12,160 bases of DNA from JAJBWD01 sp041670885 (GTDB taxonomy: Bacteria > Bacillota > Clostridia > Clostridiales > Clostridiaceae). Positions within the stretch are counted from its first letter, which is position 1, and the number at the start of each line of letters is the position of its first letter. This document shows positions 5,068 through 12,160 of this stretch, piece after piece. The DNA lies in assembly GCA_041670885.1 (NCBI GenBank), contig JBAXYJ010000070.1, positions 1 through 12,160 on the forward strand, given 5' to 3'. A program made the position numbers and the translations under genes. The notes under the pieces are model-generated. The model worked only from the letters and a program-made list of their open reading frames with translations, searched no databases and was not told where the DNA came from.

Positions 5068-7387
5068 TTTTTTCACCAACTAAAGCATTTTTCAATACTT
5101 CTTCCACATTTTCAGCAGGAATAAATTTCACTTTTTTCTTTACTGCCTTTGGAATTTCTTCTAAATCCTTCAGGTTATCCTTTGGAATAATTATTGTATC
5201 GATTCCAGCTCTAAAAGCTGCTAAGGACTTTTCCTTAAGCCCCCCTATAGGAAGAACCCTGCCAGTTAGTGTTACTTCTCCCGTCATTGCAACATTGTGT
5301 TTTACTTTTCTGCGGGCAAGTGACGAAACTAAGGCTGTTACCATGGTTACCCCAGCAGATGGACCATCCTTTGGGACTGCACCCTCCGGAACATGGATAT
5401 GAATATCTGTAGTCTTATAGAAGCTCCCTTCAATACTATATTTGTCTGCTATAGACCTTACATAGCTGTAACCGGCTTTTGCAGACTCCTTCATTACATC
5501 ACCTAATGAGCCTGTCAGCTCCAGCTTTCCCGTTCCTTTCATAGACAGTACCTCTATAGGAAGTGTATCTCCGCCGTATCCTGTCCAAGCCAGCCCCATA
5601 ACAACTCCAACCTTGTCCTCTAGATCTCTCTTTTCGTAGGAGAATATTGGTGCACCTAAAAATCTATTTAAATTTAATGAGTTTATAGTAATAGATTTTT
5701 TTTCTTTTTCAACTAATTCTGCTATGCCCTTTCTTATACAGGCAGCTATAGTTCTTTCCAAGTTTCTGACTCCGCTTTCTCTTGTATACCTTTCAATGAT
5801 TGTCTCTATAGCTGAATCAGTTATCTTTATTATACTTTTATCGATGCTGTGGGCTTCTAATTCTTTTGGTATAAGATGATTCTTTGCAATATTTAATTTT
5901 TCATTTGTGGTATAGCCCGATATCTCAATTACCTCCATCCTGTCAAGAAGAGGTCTTGGGATAGTGTCCAGTGTATTTGCAGTTGTTATAAACAGTACCT
6001 TTGATAAGTCAAAGCTGACCTCTAAATAATGATCCCTGAATGTATTGTTCTGCTCGCTGTCTAAAACCTCTAAAAGAGCATCCTTTGGGTCTCCTCTGAA
6101 ATCTGAAGCCATCTTGTCTATCTCGTCTAATAAAAATAATGGGTTTTTAGACTTTGCCTGCTTCATAGAATATATAACTCTGCCGGGTATGGCACCTACA
6201 TATGTTTTTCTGTGTCCTCTTATTTCTGCTTCATCTCTTACTCCGCCTAGGGACATTCTTACAAAGTTTCTGTTAAGTGCATGAGCAATAGACTTAGCAA
6301 TGGATGTTTTACCAACTCCCGGAGGACCAACTAGGCAGAGTATAGGTCCTTTTAGGGATTTACTCATCTTTTTTACTGCTAAATACTCAATTATTCTATC
6401 CTTTACGTCATATAAACCATAATGCTCACTATTTAATACTTCTCTGGCTCTTTTTATATCTATGTTATCATCTGTCTCTTTATTCCATGGCAAATCAAGT
6501 ATCCAGTCCAGATATGTCCTTATTACTGATCCTTCAGCACTAAAACCTCCTACATTCTCCAGTCTGCTAAGCTCATAAAGTGCTTTTTCCTTAGCCTCTT
6601 TTGGAAGCTTTGCCTTTGAAATCTTAGTTTTATAGCTTTTTACCTCTTTTTTAAGCTCATCTTCTTCTCCCAATTCCTCTTGAATTGCCTTAATCTGTTC
6701 TCTAAGGTAATATTCCTTTTGGGACTTTTCAATTTTACTCTTTACCTTATTCCCAATCTTTTTTTCCAAATCAAGAATCTCTATTTCATTTAGAAGAATT
6801 TCGTTTAGCTTATCAAGCCTGTCTAAAACATCATAACATTCTAAAAGCTCCTGCTTTTTATCCTGCTTTAGCATAATATAGGAGCTCATAACGTCTGCCA
6901 TCCTGCCAGGCTCATCATACTCCTCTAAAGATATTAAAGCTTCTGCAGGCAGATTACCGGACAGTTTAATATATTCATCAAAATTTTTCTCCAGCAGTCT
7001 GATATAAGCCTTGCACTTTTTCGTATCAATGCATTCCTTATCCTGAAGAACCTCTGCTTCAATTTTAAAGAATGGCTCCTCCTGAATGTAATTTAATATT
7101 TTGCCTCTGCTGTTTCCCTCAACTAATACTCTTACAGTATTTCCAGGCAGCTTTAAAATCTGTTTTATGCTGCATAATGTTCCTATTTCATATATATCAT
7201 CTGGAGTAGGTTTTTCAGTCTTTGCTTCCTTTTGTGCTACCAAAAATATTTCTTGATTATTCATCATTGCTTCCTCAAGAGCTTGAATTGATTTTTCCCT
7301 GCCCACATCAAAATGAAGTATCATATATGGGAAGATTGTCAATCCCCTTAAAGGTATCATAGGAAGAATCTTATTATTTGATTCCAT
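5057..7387 (-). CDS. lon: ATP-dependent protease LonA
   Basis: LonA is a cytoplasmic homohexameric AAA+ serine protease that degrades misfolded and some regulatory proteins. The 776-residue sequence has the full architecture: an N-terminal substrate-binding Lon domain (about 6-200), a charged coiled-coil linker (about 205-255), and an AAA+ module with Walker A GPPGVGKT at 354-361, Walker B LFLLDE at 417-422 and the GVRDEAEIRGHRKTYVGA pore region at 382-399. The C-terminal protease domain carries the Ser677 (DGPSAG) / Lys720 (GGLKEK) dyad. Nothing is missing. The ATG follows AGGAGG by 7 bases, and a near-consensus sigma-A promoter lies 41-69 bases before the start. No CIRCE or CtsR box was seen upstream. 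It heads an operon with engB and the CPBP protease gene. Confidence 0.97.
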   Translation of the reverse strand: MESNNKILPMIPLRGLTIFPYMILHFDVGREKSIQALEEAMMNNQEIFLVAQKEAKTEKPTPDDIYEIGTLCSIKQILKLPGNTVRVLVEGNSRGKILNYIQEEPFFKIEAEVLQDKECIDTKKCKAYIRLLEKNFDEYIKLSGNLPAEALISLEEYDEPGRMADVMSSYIMLKQDKKQELLECYDVLDRLDKLNEILLNEIEILDLEKKIGNKVKSKIEKSQKEYYLREQIKAIQEELGEEDELKKEVKSYKTKISKAKLPKEAKEKALYELSRLENVGGFSAEGSVIRTYLDWILDLPWNKETDDNIDIKRAREVLNSEHYGLYDVKDRIIEYLAVKKMSKSLKGPILCLVGPPGVGKTSIAKSIAHALNRNFVRMSLGGVRDEAEIRGHRKTYVGAIPGRVIYSMKQAKSKNPLFLLDEIDKMASDFRGDPKDALLEVLDSEQNNTFRDHYLEVSFDLSKVLFITTANTLDTIPRPLLDRMEVIEISGYTTNEKLNIAKNHLIPKELEAHSIDKSIIKITDSAIETIIERYTRESGVRNLERTIAACIRKGIAELVEKEKKSITINSLNLNRFLGAPIFSYEKRDLEDKVGVVMGLAWTGYGGDTLPIEVLSMKGTGKLELTGSLGDVMKESAKAGYSYVRSIADKYSIEGSFYKTTDIHIHVPEGAVPKDGPSAGVTMVTALVSSLARRKVKHNVAMTGEVTLTGRVLPIGGLKEKSLAAFRAGIDTIIIPKDNLKDLEEIPKAVKKKVKFIPAENVEEVLKNALVGEKNGD
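5073..5077 (-). promoter_or_regulatory. engB ribosome binding site inside lonA
   Basis: GGTGA lies 5 bases before the ATG at 5067, within the last codons of lonA. It favours this ATG over the in-frame TTG and GTG codons just upstream and fits translational coupling of the two genes. Confidence 0.65.
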
Positions 7388-7427
7388 ACTATCTCCTCCT
7401 ATTTATAAATTTAATTGCGATTAGTAT

Positions 7428-7456
7428 ATTATACCTATAATAATAGTATAATTCAA
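7428..7456 (-). promoter_or_regulatory. Sigma-A promoter of lonA
   Basis: On the minus strand TTGAAT (7456-7451), a 17-base spacer and a perfect TATAAT (7433-7428) lie in the 97-base gap between lonB and lonA. Transcription would start near 7421, giving a leader of about 34 bases before the ATG. No clear terminator separates lonB from this promoter, so read-through from lonB is also possible. Confidence 0.75.
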
Positions 7457-7484
7457 TAAATAAAATCAAGCCAGCATATTTGCT

Positions 7485-9140
7485 TTATATTACACTTCTT
7501 TTGGCAGACAGCATATCTGTTTTTGGACATATGTCATTTATAAATGCTGACATAAAAACCTGCTCTATATCCTCTGCAGTTATTATTTTTATGTCTGTTA
7601 TTTTTGAAAATATAGCCTGATAATTATCCTTTGGAATTATAACAGCATGGCAGCCTGCCTTTTTCGCTGCTGTTATTTTTTCATATACTCCTCCAACAGG
7701 ACAAATTAATCCGGAAATTGATATCTCACCAGTCATGGCAATTTTATTACTTATTTTTATGCCTTTTATTGAGCTGTATATGGCTGCTGCTATGCTTACA
7801 CCGGCGGATGGTCCGTCTACTACCTGACCTCCCTGAAAATGAAGGTGTATATCATAGCAGGATATGTCTATATTGTATGTATTTTTAAGCACAGTAAGAA
7901 CACTGTAAGCTGATTCCATTATGCTGCTCTTTCTTATGATTGTGGAATTGCCTATTTTTATTTCTTCCTTTTCGGCAACACCTGTAATTATAAGGCTGCC
8001 TGACTTATCTTGAAGTAACTTTGTAATTGCTTCAATTTTCATCATCCTGCCCTGATTTGCGCAAGTTACTGCCAGGCCATTTACTATTCCTATTTTAGGC
8101 TCCTCATTTATGCTTTCTGTAATTCTTGGAGAGAATTTTCCATTTTCTATTACCCACTCTATGTCCTCCAGCGTTATCATATCTCTGTCTTCATTTATAA
8201 CAAGGGATGAGGCCAGCTGAATTATATTTACAGCTTCTCTGCCGTTCCCTGCATATCTTGATATAAGCTCTATGGCTTTATCCTCTATAAACATATTAAT
8301 CTTTTTAGCTGCATTTTTTACTATTTCTATAATTTCATCTTCATCTAATGATCTAAAATACACCTCTATGCATCTTGACCTTATAGCTTCAGGAATCTGA
8401 TCCGGACTTTTTGTTGTAGCACCAATAAGCCTAAAATCAGCAGGATAGCCATTTTCAAATATTTCCTTAATATAAACAGGAATGTTATTGTCTTCACTGT
8501 TATAATAAGCACTGTCTAAAAACACTTTCCTGTCTTCTAAAACTTTGAGAAGCTTATTCATCTCGATTGGATGAAGCTCTCCTATTTCATCAATAAACAG
8601 TATGCCCCCATGGGCTTTGGTGACAGCTCCTTCCTTTGGCTGAGGAATACCTGCTATACCTAAAGCCCCTGCGCCTTGATATATAGGATCATGAACAGAA
8701 CCAATCAGAGGGTCTGCCATACCCCGATCATCGAACCTTATAGTTGTAGCATCTATTTCTATAAATCTTCCCTTTTCCCCAAACGGAGATTTAGCTGCTT
8801 TCTTTGCTTTTTCTAAAACAAGTCTGGCTGCTGCTGTCTTACCTACCCCAGGCGGGCCATATATTATAACGTGCTGTGGATTGGGCCCACATATAGCAGC
8901 TTCTAAGGCCTTTATGCCATTTTCCTGACCTATTATCTCATCAAAAGATTTAGGTCTGCTTTTCTCAGATAAAGGCTCTGTTAGCTTAATCTCTCTCATT
9001 TTATTCAGTCTATCCATCTCTTTTTCTGAATCTCTGTTTATTGTGTTTTTACTGCTTCTGCTGTTTAAAAGCAGATTCAAAAAATATAAGCCTATTATAA
9101 ATGAGAAAAATAATTGAACTACTAATAAAACCTCCTGCAT
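7485..9140 (-). CDS. lonB: ATP-dependent protease LonB, membrane-anchored, sporulation type
   Basis: This is a 551-residue AAA+ serine protease. It begins with one hydrophobic segment (about 4-26) that probably anchors it in the membrane with the rest in the cytoplasm, and it lacks the large Lon N-domain of LonA. The ATPase domain shows Walker A GPPGVGKT at 95-102 and Walker B ILFIDEIGE around 180-188. The Lon protease domain has the Ser445 (DGPSAG) / Lys488 (VYEK) dyad. In Bacillus subtilis the equivalent gene sits in the same place and is switched on in the forespore by sigma-F; a forespore role here is inferred from homology and from a promoter-like GCATA-N18-AATAATA upstream. The ATG follows AAGGAGTG. 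The gene lies between the clpX terminator and lonA. Confidence 0.93.
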   Translation of the reverse strand: MQEVLLVVQLFFSFIIGLYFLNLLLNSRSSKNTINRDSEKEMDRLNKMREIKLTEPLSEKSRPKSFDEIIGQENGIKALEAAICGPNPQHVIIYGPPGVGKTAAARLVLEKAKKAAKSPFGEKGRFIEIDATTIRFDDRGMADPLIGSVHDPIYQGAGALGIAGIPQPKEGAVTKAHGGILFIDEIGELHPIEMNKLLKVLEDRKVFLDSAYYNSEDNNIPVYIKEIFENGYPADFRLIGATTKSPDQIPEAIRSRCIEVYFRSLDEDEIIEIVKNAAKKINMFIEDKAIELISRYAGNGREAVNIIQLASSLVINEDRDMITLEDIEWVIENGKFSPRITESINEEPKIGIVNGLAVTCANQGRMMKIEAITKLLQDKSGSLIITGVAEKEEIKIGNSTIIRKSSIMESAYSVLTVLKNTYNIDISCYDIHLHFQGGQVVDGPSAGVSIAAAIYSSIKGIKISNKIAMTGEISISGLICPVGGVYEKITAAKKAGCHAVIIPKDNYQAIFSKITDIKIITAEDIEQVFMSAFINDICPKTDMLSAKRSVI

Positions 9141-9170
9141 AATTTCACTCCTTCATCATTCAGTTTTCCT

Positions 9171-9200
9171 TATTATTCTCAAATATATATCTTTATATGC
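9171..9200 (-). promoter_or_regulatory. Putative forespore (sigma-G/sigma-F type) promoter of lonB
   Basis: On the minus strand GCATA (9200-9196), exactly 18 bases, then AATAATA (9177-9171) match the Bacillus sigma-G pattern (GMATR, 18 bases, CATNNTA) at all positions but one. The start would fall near 9163, leaving about 22 bases before the ATG. It lies between the clpX terminator and lonB, so lonB is probably transcribed separately from clpPX. AT-rich DNA makes chance matches possible. Confidence 0.5.
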
Positions 9201-9222
9201 AAAAAAATCTGCTCCCACAGAT

Positions 9223-9254
9223 AAAAAAAGCTGCCTCAAAATGAGGCAGCTTTT
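9223..9254 (-). terminator. Terminator of the tig-clpP-clpX unit
   Basis: AAAAGCTGCCTCA and its complement TGAGGCAGCTTTT (9226-9238 and 9242-9254) form a 13-bp perfect stem around a 3-base loop, followed on the minus strand by a T-run. The stem takes in two bases of the clpX stop codon. It is the strongest terminator in the window and sharply separates clpX from lonB. Confidence 0.93.
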
Positions 9255-10545
9255 ACGCTGTTTCCGGACCTTTTTTAGATTTTGTTTTCTTCGAAAGCTT
9301 TAATACTTCTCTCTTACCGCCGGCAGCCAAAATAACCTCAGGCTTTTTAGATGATAATGTATCTTTATTAATAATAACCTTCTGAATTTCCTCTTTAGTA
9401 GGTATATCATACATAATGTCAAGCATTATATCTTCCAGTATTGCCCGAAGGCCTCTGGCCCCTGTGTTTCTTTTAATAGCTTCCTCTGCTATGGCCAGCA
9501 GTGCTTCATCATTAAACTCCAGCTCCACATTATCCATCTCAAAGAGCTTTCTATACTGCTTAGTCAAAGCATTTTTAGGCTCCTTAAGGATTCTAAGCAG
9601 CGATTCCTTGTTTAGAGACTGCAGAGTAACTAAAATTGGAACTCTTCCTACAAACTCTGGAATTAGCCCAAATTTAAGAAGATCCTGAGGCATTATCTCC
9701 TTAAGTACTTCACCAATATCCTTGTCATGAATTGAATCAATTCTGGCACCAAAGCCAAGGGAAGACTGTCTTGTTCTCTTTTCTATTATCTTTTCTATTC
9801 CGTCAAAAGCTCCTCCGCAGATAAATAAAATATTTGTAGTATTTATCTGAATAAATTCCTGATGAGGGTGCTTTCTTCCTCCCTGAGGAGGAACAGACGC
9901 TACAGTTCCTTCAAGAATTTTAAGAAGTGCCTGCTGTACTCCTTCACCAGATACATCTCTTGTTATAGATGGGTTATCTGATTTTCTTGCAATCTTATCT
10001 ATTTCATCTATATATACTATACCTTTTTCTGCCTTTTCTACATCATAATCAGCATTTTGTATAAGCTTAAGCAGAATGTTTTCAACATCTTCACCAACAT
10101 AGCCTGCTTCAGTTAAAGTTGTAGCATCAGCTATTGCAAATGGTACATTCAAAAACTTTGCCAGTGTCTGTGCCAGAAGAGTTTTACCTGATCCGGTAGG
10201 TCCTAAAAGCAGGATATTGCTTTTCTGAAGTTCTACGTCTTTATCAAAATCATTTGAGTTTATTCTCTTGTAATGATTGTAAACAGCTACTGAAAGTGAT
10301 TTCTTTGCATTTTCCTGACCCACTACGTACTGATCAAGGTGCATCCTTATCTCTTCAGGCTTTGGAAGTGAGGCCGCTGTCACATCCCCATTATCTTCAA
10401 ATTCATCAGTTATTATTTCAGAGCACAATTCAATACACTCATCGCAGATATAAACACCAGGTCCGGCTATAAGTCTTCTTACCTGATCCTGAGTTTTGCC
10501 GCAAAAAGAGCATTTAAGCTTGTTTCTGTCTTCTTGTTTTACCAT
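9253..10545 (-). CDS. clpX: ATP-dependent Clp protease ATPase subunit ClpX
   Basis: ClpX is the hexameric AAA+ unfoldase that feeds tagged proteins into ClpP. The 430-residue sequence starts with the dimeric C4 zinc-binding domain (Cys12, Cys15, Cys34, Cys37) used for substrate and adaptor recognition. The AAA+ module shows Walker A GPTGSGKT at 115-122, the GYVGED pore loop at 148-153, Walker B IVYIDE at 176-181, the GGRKHP pore motif, and an LGF tripeptide (in RQSSLGFGAR) of the type that docks into ClpP. The C-terminal small domain is complete and ends in a Lys-rich tail. AGAGGTGA sits directly after the clpP stop codon, so the two are co-transcribed with a 12-base gap. The stop codon is built into the terminator. 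Confidence 0.98.
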   Translation of the reverse strand: MVKQEDRNKLKCSFCGKTQDQVRRLIAGPGVYICDECIELCSEIITDEFEDNGDVTAASLPKPEEIRMHLDQYVVGQENAKKSLSVAVYNHYKRINSNDFDKDVELQKSNILLLGPTGSGKTLLAQTLAKFLNVPFAIADATTLTEAGYVGEDVENILLKLIQNADYDVEKAEKGIVYIDEIDKIARKSDNPSITRDVSGEGVQQALLKILEGTVASVPPQGGRKHPHQEFIQINTTNILFICGGAFDGIEKIIEKRTRQSSLGFGARIDSIHDKDIGEVLKEIMPQDLLKFGLIPEFVGRVPILVTLQSLNKESLLRILKEPKNALTKQYRKLFEMDNVELEFNDEALLAIAEEAIKRNTGARGLRAILEDIMLDIMYDIPTKEEIQKVIINKDTLSSKKPEVILAAGGKREVLKLSKKTKSKKGPETA

Positions 10546-10557
10546 AAATTCACCTCT

Positions 10558-11148
10558 TTAAGGTTGCTTTTTTTTGTCAATAACCTCATCAATTAACCCG
10601 TATGCTTTGGCCTCCTCCGCTGTCATGAAGTAATCTCTCTCAGTGTCCTTTTGTATTTTTTCCAGTGGCTGACCTGTTCTGTCACTTAATATTTTATTAA
10701 GGTTTTGTTTTATTTTAAGAATTCTTTCTGCATGAATTCCAATATCAGTTGCCTGACCTTGGAAGCCTCCTAATGGCTGATGGATCAAAATTTCACTGTT
10801 TGGCAGTGCAAATCTCTTTCCCTTTGCTCCTGCAGTTAACAAGAATGAGCCCATAGATGCTGCCATTCCAATACAAATTGTGGAAACATCAGGCTTTATA
10901 TACTGCATGGTATCATAAATTGCCATACCTGATGTTATAGAGCCTCCCGGACTATTTATATATAAATATATATCCTTGTCCGGATCCTCTCCCTCTAAAA
11001 ACAGTAACTGAGCAACCACCAAGCTGGCAGTAACATCATTTACTTCTTCTGAAAGCATGATTATTCTTTCTTTTAATAATCTGGAATATATATCGTAAGA
11101 TCTTTCTCCTCTGTTTGTCTGTTCTACTACAACTGGTACTAAACTCAT
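10558..11148 (-). CDS. clpP: ATP-dependent Clp protease proteolytic subunit ClpP
   Basis: ClpP is the barrel-forming serine peptidase of ClpXP. From the ATG at 11148 it has 196 residues, the usual length, starting MSLVPVVVEQTNRGERSYDI as in other Firmicutes. The catalytic triad Ser98 (GMAASMGS), His123 (LIHQPLGG) and Asp172 (ERDYF) is intact, as is the NSPGGS oxyanion region at 65-70. An in-frame upstream ATG at 11175 would add nine residues, but that segment overlaps the ribosome binding site AGGAGG (11156-11161), which is 7 bases from the chosen ATG. It lies between tig and clpX, the usual clostridial order; in Bacillus subtilis clpP is elsewhere. No CtsR operator was recognised in the 54-base gap to tig. 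Confidence 0.98.
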   Translation of the reverse strand: MSLVPVVVEQTNRGERSYDIYSRLLKERIIMLSEEVNDVTASLVVAQLLFLEGEDPDKDIYLYINSPGGSITSGMAIYDTMQYIKPDVSTICIGMAASMGSFLLTAGAKGKRFALPNSEILIHQPLGGFQGQATDIGIHAERILKIKQNLNKILSDRTGQPLEKIQKDTERDYFMTAEEAKAYGLIDEVIDKKKQP

Positions 11149-11155
11149 TTTACAT

Positions 11156-11161
11156 CCTCCT
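11156..11161 (-). promoter_or_regulatory. Ribosome binding site that sets the clpP start
   Basis: AGGAGG, 7 bases before the ATG at 11148. It falls inside the nine-residue extension that would result from the upstream ATG, so it argues against that extension. Confidence 0.85.
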
Positions 11162-11175
11162 AACTTTAAAGACAA

Positions 11176-11194
11176 TGCCAGAATAAATCTGGCA
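11176..11194 (-). other. Hairpin in the tig-clpP gap
   Basis: TGCCAGA and TCTGGCA pair perfectly (7 bp) around a 5-base loop, in the 54 bases between the tig stop and the clpP start. The following minus-strand sequence TTGTCTTT is only weakly T-rich, so it is at best an inefficient terminator. An RNA processing or stability element that alters the tig to clpP ratio is as likely. Confidence 0.55.
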
Positions 11195-11202
11195 ATCTAG
11201 TA

Positions 11203-12160
11203 CTAAATTGAAACACTGCTGTCTATTAATAATTTTATAACTTTTTCATTAACAATGTCTATAGCAAGCATATCTTTTTGTGATTTTAAAACAAGCTCTG
11301 CTGTCTTATCAATATCTTTTGTATCATAATACATAGCTATTTCCTTAGCCTTGGCTGATAATTCTTCATCTGATGCTTCAACTTTTTCAGTTTCTGCAAT
11401 CTTTTCAAGAACTAAATCTGTTCTTACCTTTCTCTCTGCACTATCCTTCATCATTTCCCTAACCTTTTCTTCTGATGAATTTGTGTACTCATAGTAAGCT
11501 TTCATATCAACACCCTGATTCTTAAGTCTTGAATCAAAGTTCTTAAGCATATAGTCTATTTCCTTTTCAACCATAACATTAGGAACTTCTAATTTAGCAT
11601 TGTCAGTAACAATATTTACAGCACTGTCTTCATACTCTCTGTTTGCCTTATCTTCATTTCCTTTTATTTTGTTAGTTTTTATATCTTCTTTCAGCTCTGC
11701 AATTGTATCAAATTCTGATACCTCTTTTGCAAATTCGTCATCTATAGCAGGTAATTCTTTAACTTTAATTTCCTTAACTGCTACCTTAAATAATGCTTCC
11801 TTACTGTTTAAATCCTCTTTTCCATAATTTTCAGGGAAGGTCACAATAACATCCTTTTCGTCACCTTTGCTTAAGCCGATAAGCTGATCTTCAAAATTAC
11901 CTATGAAGCTGCCTGATCCGATTTCAAGAGGGAAATCCTTTCCTTCTCCGCCTTCAAAAGCCTCTCCATTTATAAACCCTTTAAAGTCGATAATAGCTGT
12001 ATCTCCGCTTTCCAGAGTTCCATTTTCCTTAACTTCAACTCTGGCATTTTTAAGCTGCATGCTTTTAATTTCATTTTCTATATCCTCATCTGAAACTGGA
12101 TATACATTTTTCTTAACCTCTACGCCTTTATATGCTCCCAGCTCAACCTCAGGCTTTAAT
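11203..12160 (-). CDS. tig: Trigger factor, N-terminus beyond the window
   Basis: Trigger factor is the ribosome-bound chaperone and peptidyl-prolyl isomerase that meets nascent chains. About 318 codons are present and the frame stays open to the window edge, with family-like residues (ELGAYKGVEVKK) before the internal Met at 12060, so that Met is not the start. The part seen holds the end of the N-terminal domain, the FKBP-type isomerase domain (GDTAIIDFKGFINGEAFEGG to the FKVAVKEIKVKELPAIDDEF junction), and the helical C-terminal chaperone domain to the stop. The roughly 110 N-terminal residues with the ribosome-binding signature are missing. It ends in TAG, 54 bases before clpP. No internal frameshift is seen. 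The linkage with clpP and clpX matches its usual location. Confidence 0.96.
   Translation of the reverse strand, partial: LKPEVELGAYKGVEVKKNVYPVSDEDIENEIKSMQLKNARVEVKENGTLESGDTAIIDFKGFINGEAFEGGEGKDFPLEIGSGSFIGNFEDQLIGLSKGDEKDVIVTFPENYGKEDLNSKEALFKVAVKEIKVKELPAIDDEFAKEVSEFDTIAELKEDIKTNKIKGNEDKANREYEDSAVNIVTDNAKLEVPNVMVEKEIDYMLKNFDSRLKNQGVDMKAYYEYTNSSEEKVREMMKDSAERKVRTDLVLEKIAETEKVEASDEELSAKAKEIAMYYDTKDIDKTAELVLKSQKDMLAIDIVNEKVIKLLIDSSVSI

Noticed and set aside
4880..5083. Plus-strand open frame opposite engB
   Set aside because: It is the antisense of a conserved GTPase gene whose motifs are all intact; a shadow frame.
6045..6284. Plus-strand open frame opposite lonA
   Set aside because: It lies fully inside the AAA+ domain coding region of lonA on the other strand, with no start signal.
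7388..7484. Heat-shock operator (CIRCE or CtsR box) upstream of lonA
   Set aside because: I looked for the CIRCE inverted repeat and the CtsR heptad repeats before lonA and before clpP and found neither.
9416..10472. Two plus-strand open frames opposite clpX (9416-9688 and 10254-10472)
   Set aside because: Both are antisense to the conserved clpX sequence, low-complexity in translation, and lack ribosome binding sites.
11600..11827. Plus-strand open frame opposite tig
   Set aside because: It is Ser/Phe/Leu-rich, a typical antisense shadow of a Glu/Lys-rich gene.

Overview
The window looks like the chromosome of an AT-rich, Gram-positive, endospore-forming anaerobe of the Clostridium type. 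The reasons are the low GC content, strong AGGAGG or GGTGA ribosome binding sites, intrinsic terminators, the gene order tig-clpP-clpX-lonB-lonA-engB, a membrane-anchored LonB (a spore-former protease) and small Cys-rich membrane proteins. The species cannot be named from sequence alone.

Right part (about 3654-12160, all on the minus strand) is a protein quality-control block. In transcription order it holds trigger factor (5' end beyond the window), ClpP, ClpX, an intrinsic terminator that takes in the clpX stop codon, LonB behind a possible forespore promoter, LonA behind a good sigma-A promoter, the ribosome-assembly GTPase EngB (overlapping lonA by 11 nt), and a CPBP-family intramembrane protease closed by a terminator. 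Trigger factor folds nascent chains, ClpXP and LonA degrade unfolded or tagged proteins, and LonB probably does so in the forespore.

Middle part (about 2642-3600, minus strand) is a compact unit of three small genes. Two encode Cys-rich proteins with two membrane segments and similar C-termini (DN, hydrophobic stretch, CCN, K, C). The third encodes a 96-residue soluble helical protein. The unit has a promoter-like sequence upstream, a hairpin between the second and third genes and a terminator at the end. I do not recognise a function; this is the least explained coding part of the window.

Left part (1-2590) holds a membrane-anchored extracytoplasmic protein with FG-GAP/VCBS-like acidic motifs, a WYL-domain transcriptional regulator on the minus strand, and a divergent bactofilin. 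The first 130 bases carry an unusual repeat structure: a 27-base direct repeat 96 bases apart, and a nested inverted repeat that could fold bases 30-128 into one long hairpin.

No rRNA, tRNA, CRISPR array, intact insertion sequence or prophage gene was seen. No stretch over 300 bases lacks a gene. Most of the window is ordinary core genome; the start-of-window repeat and the Cys-rich small-gene unit deserve most attention.
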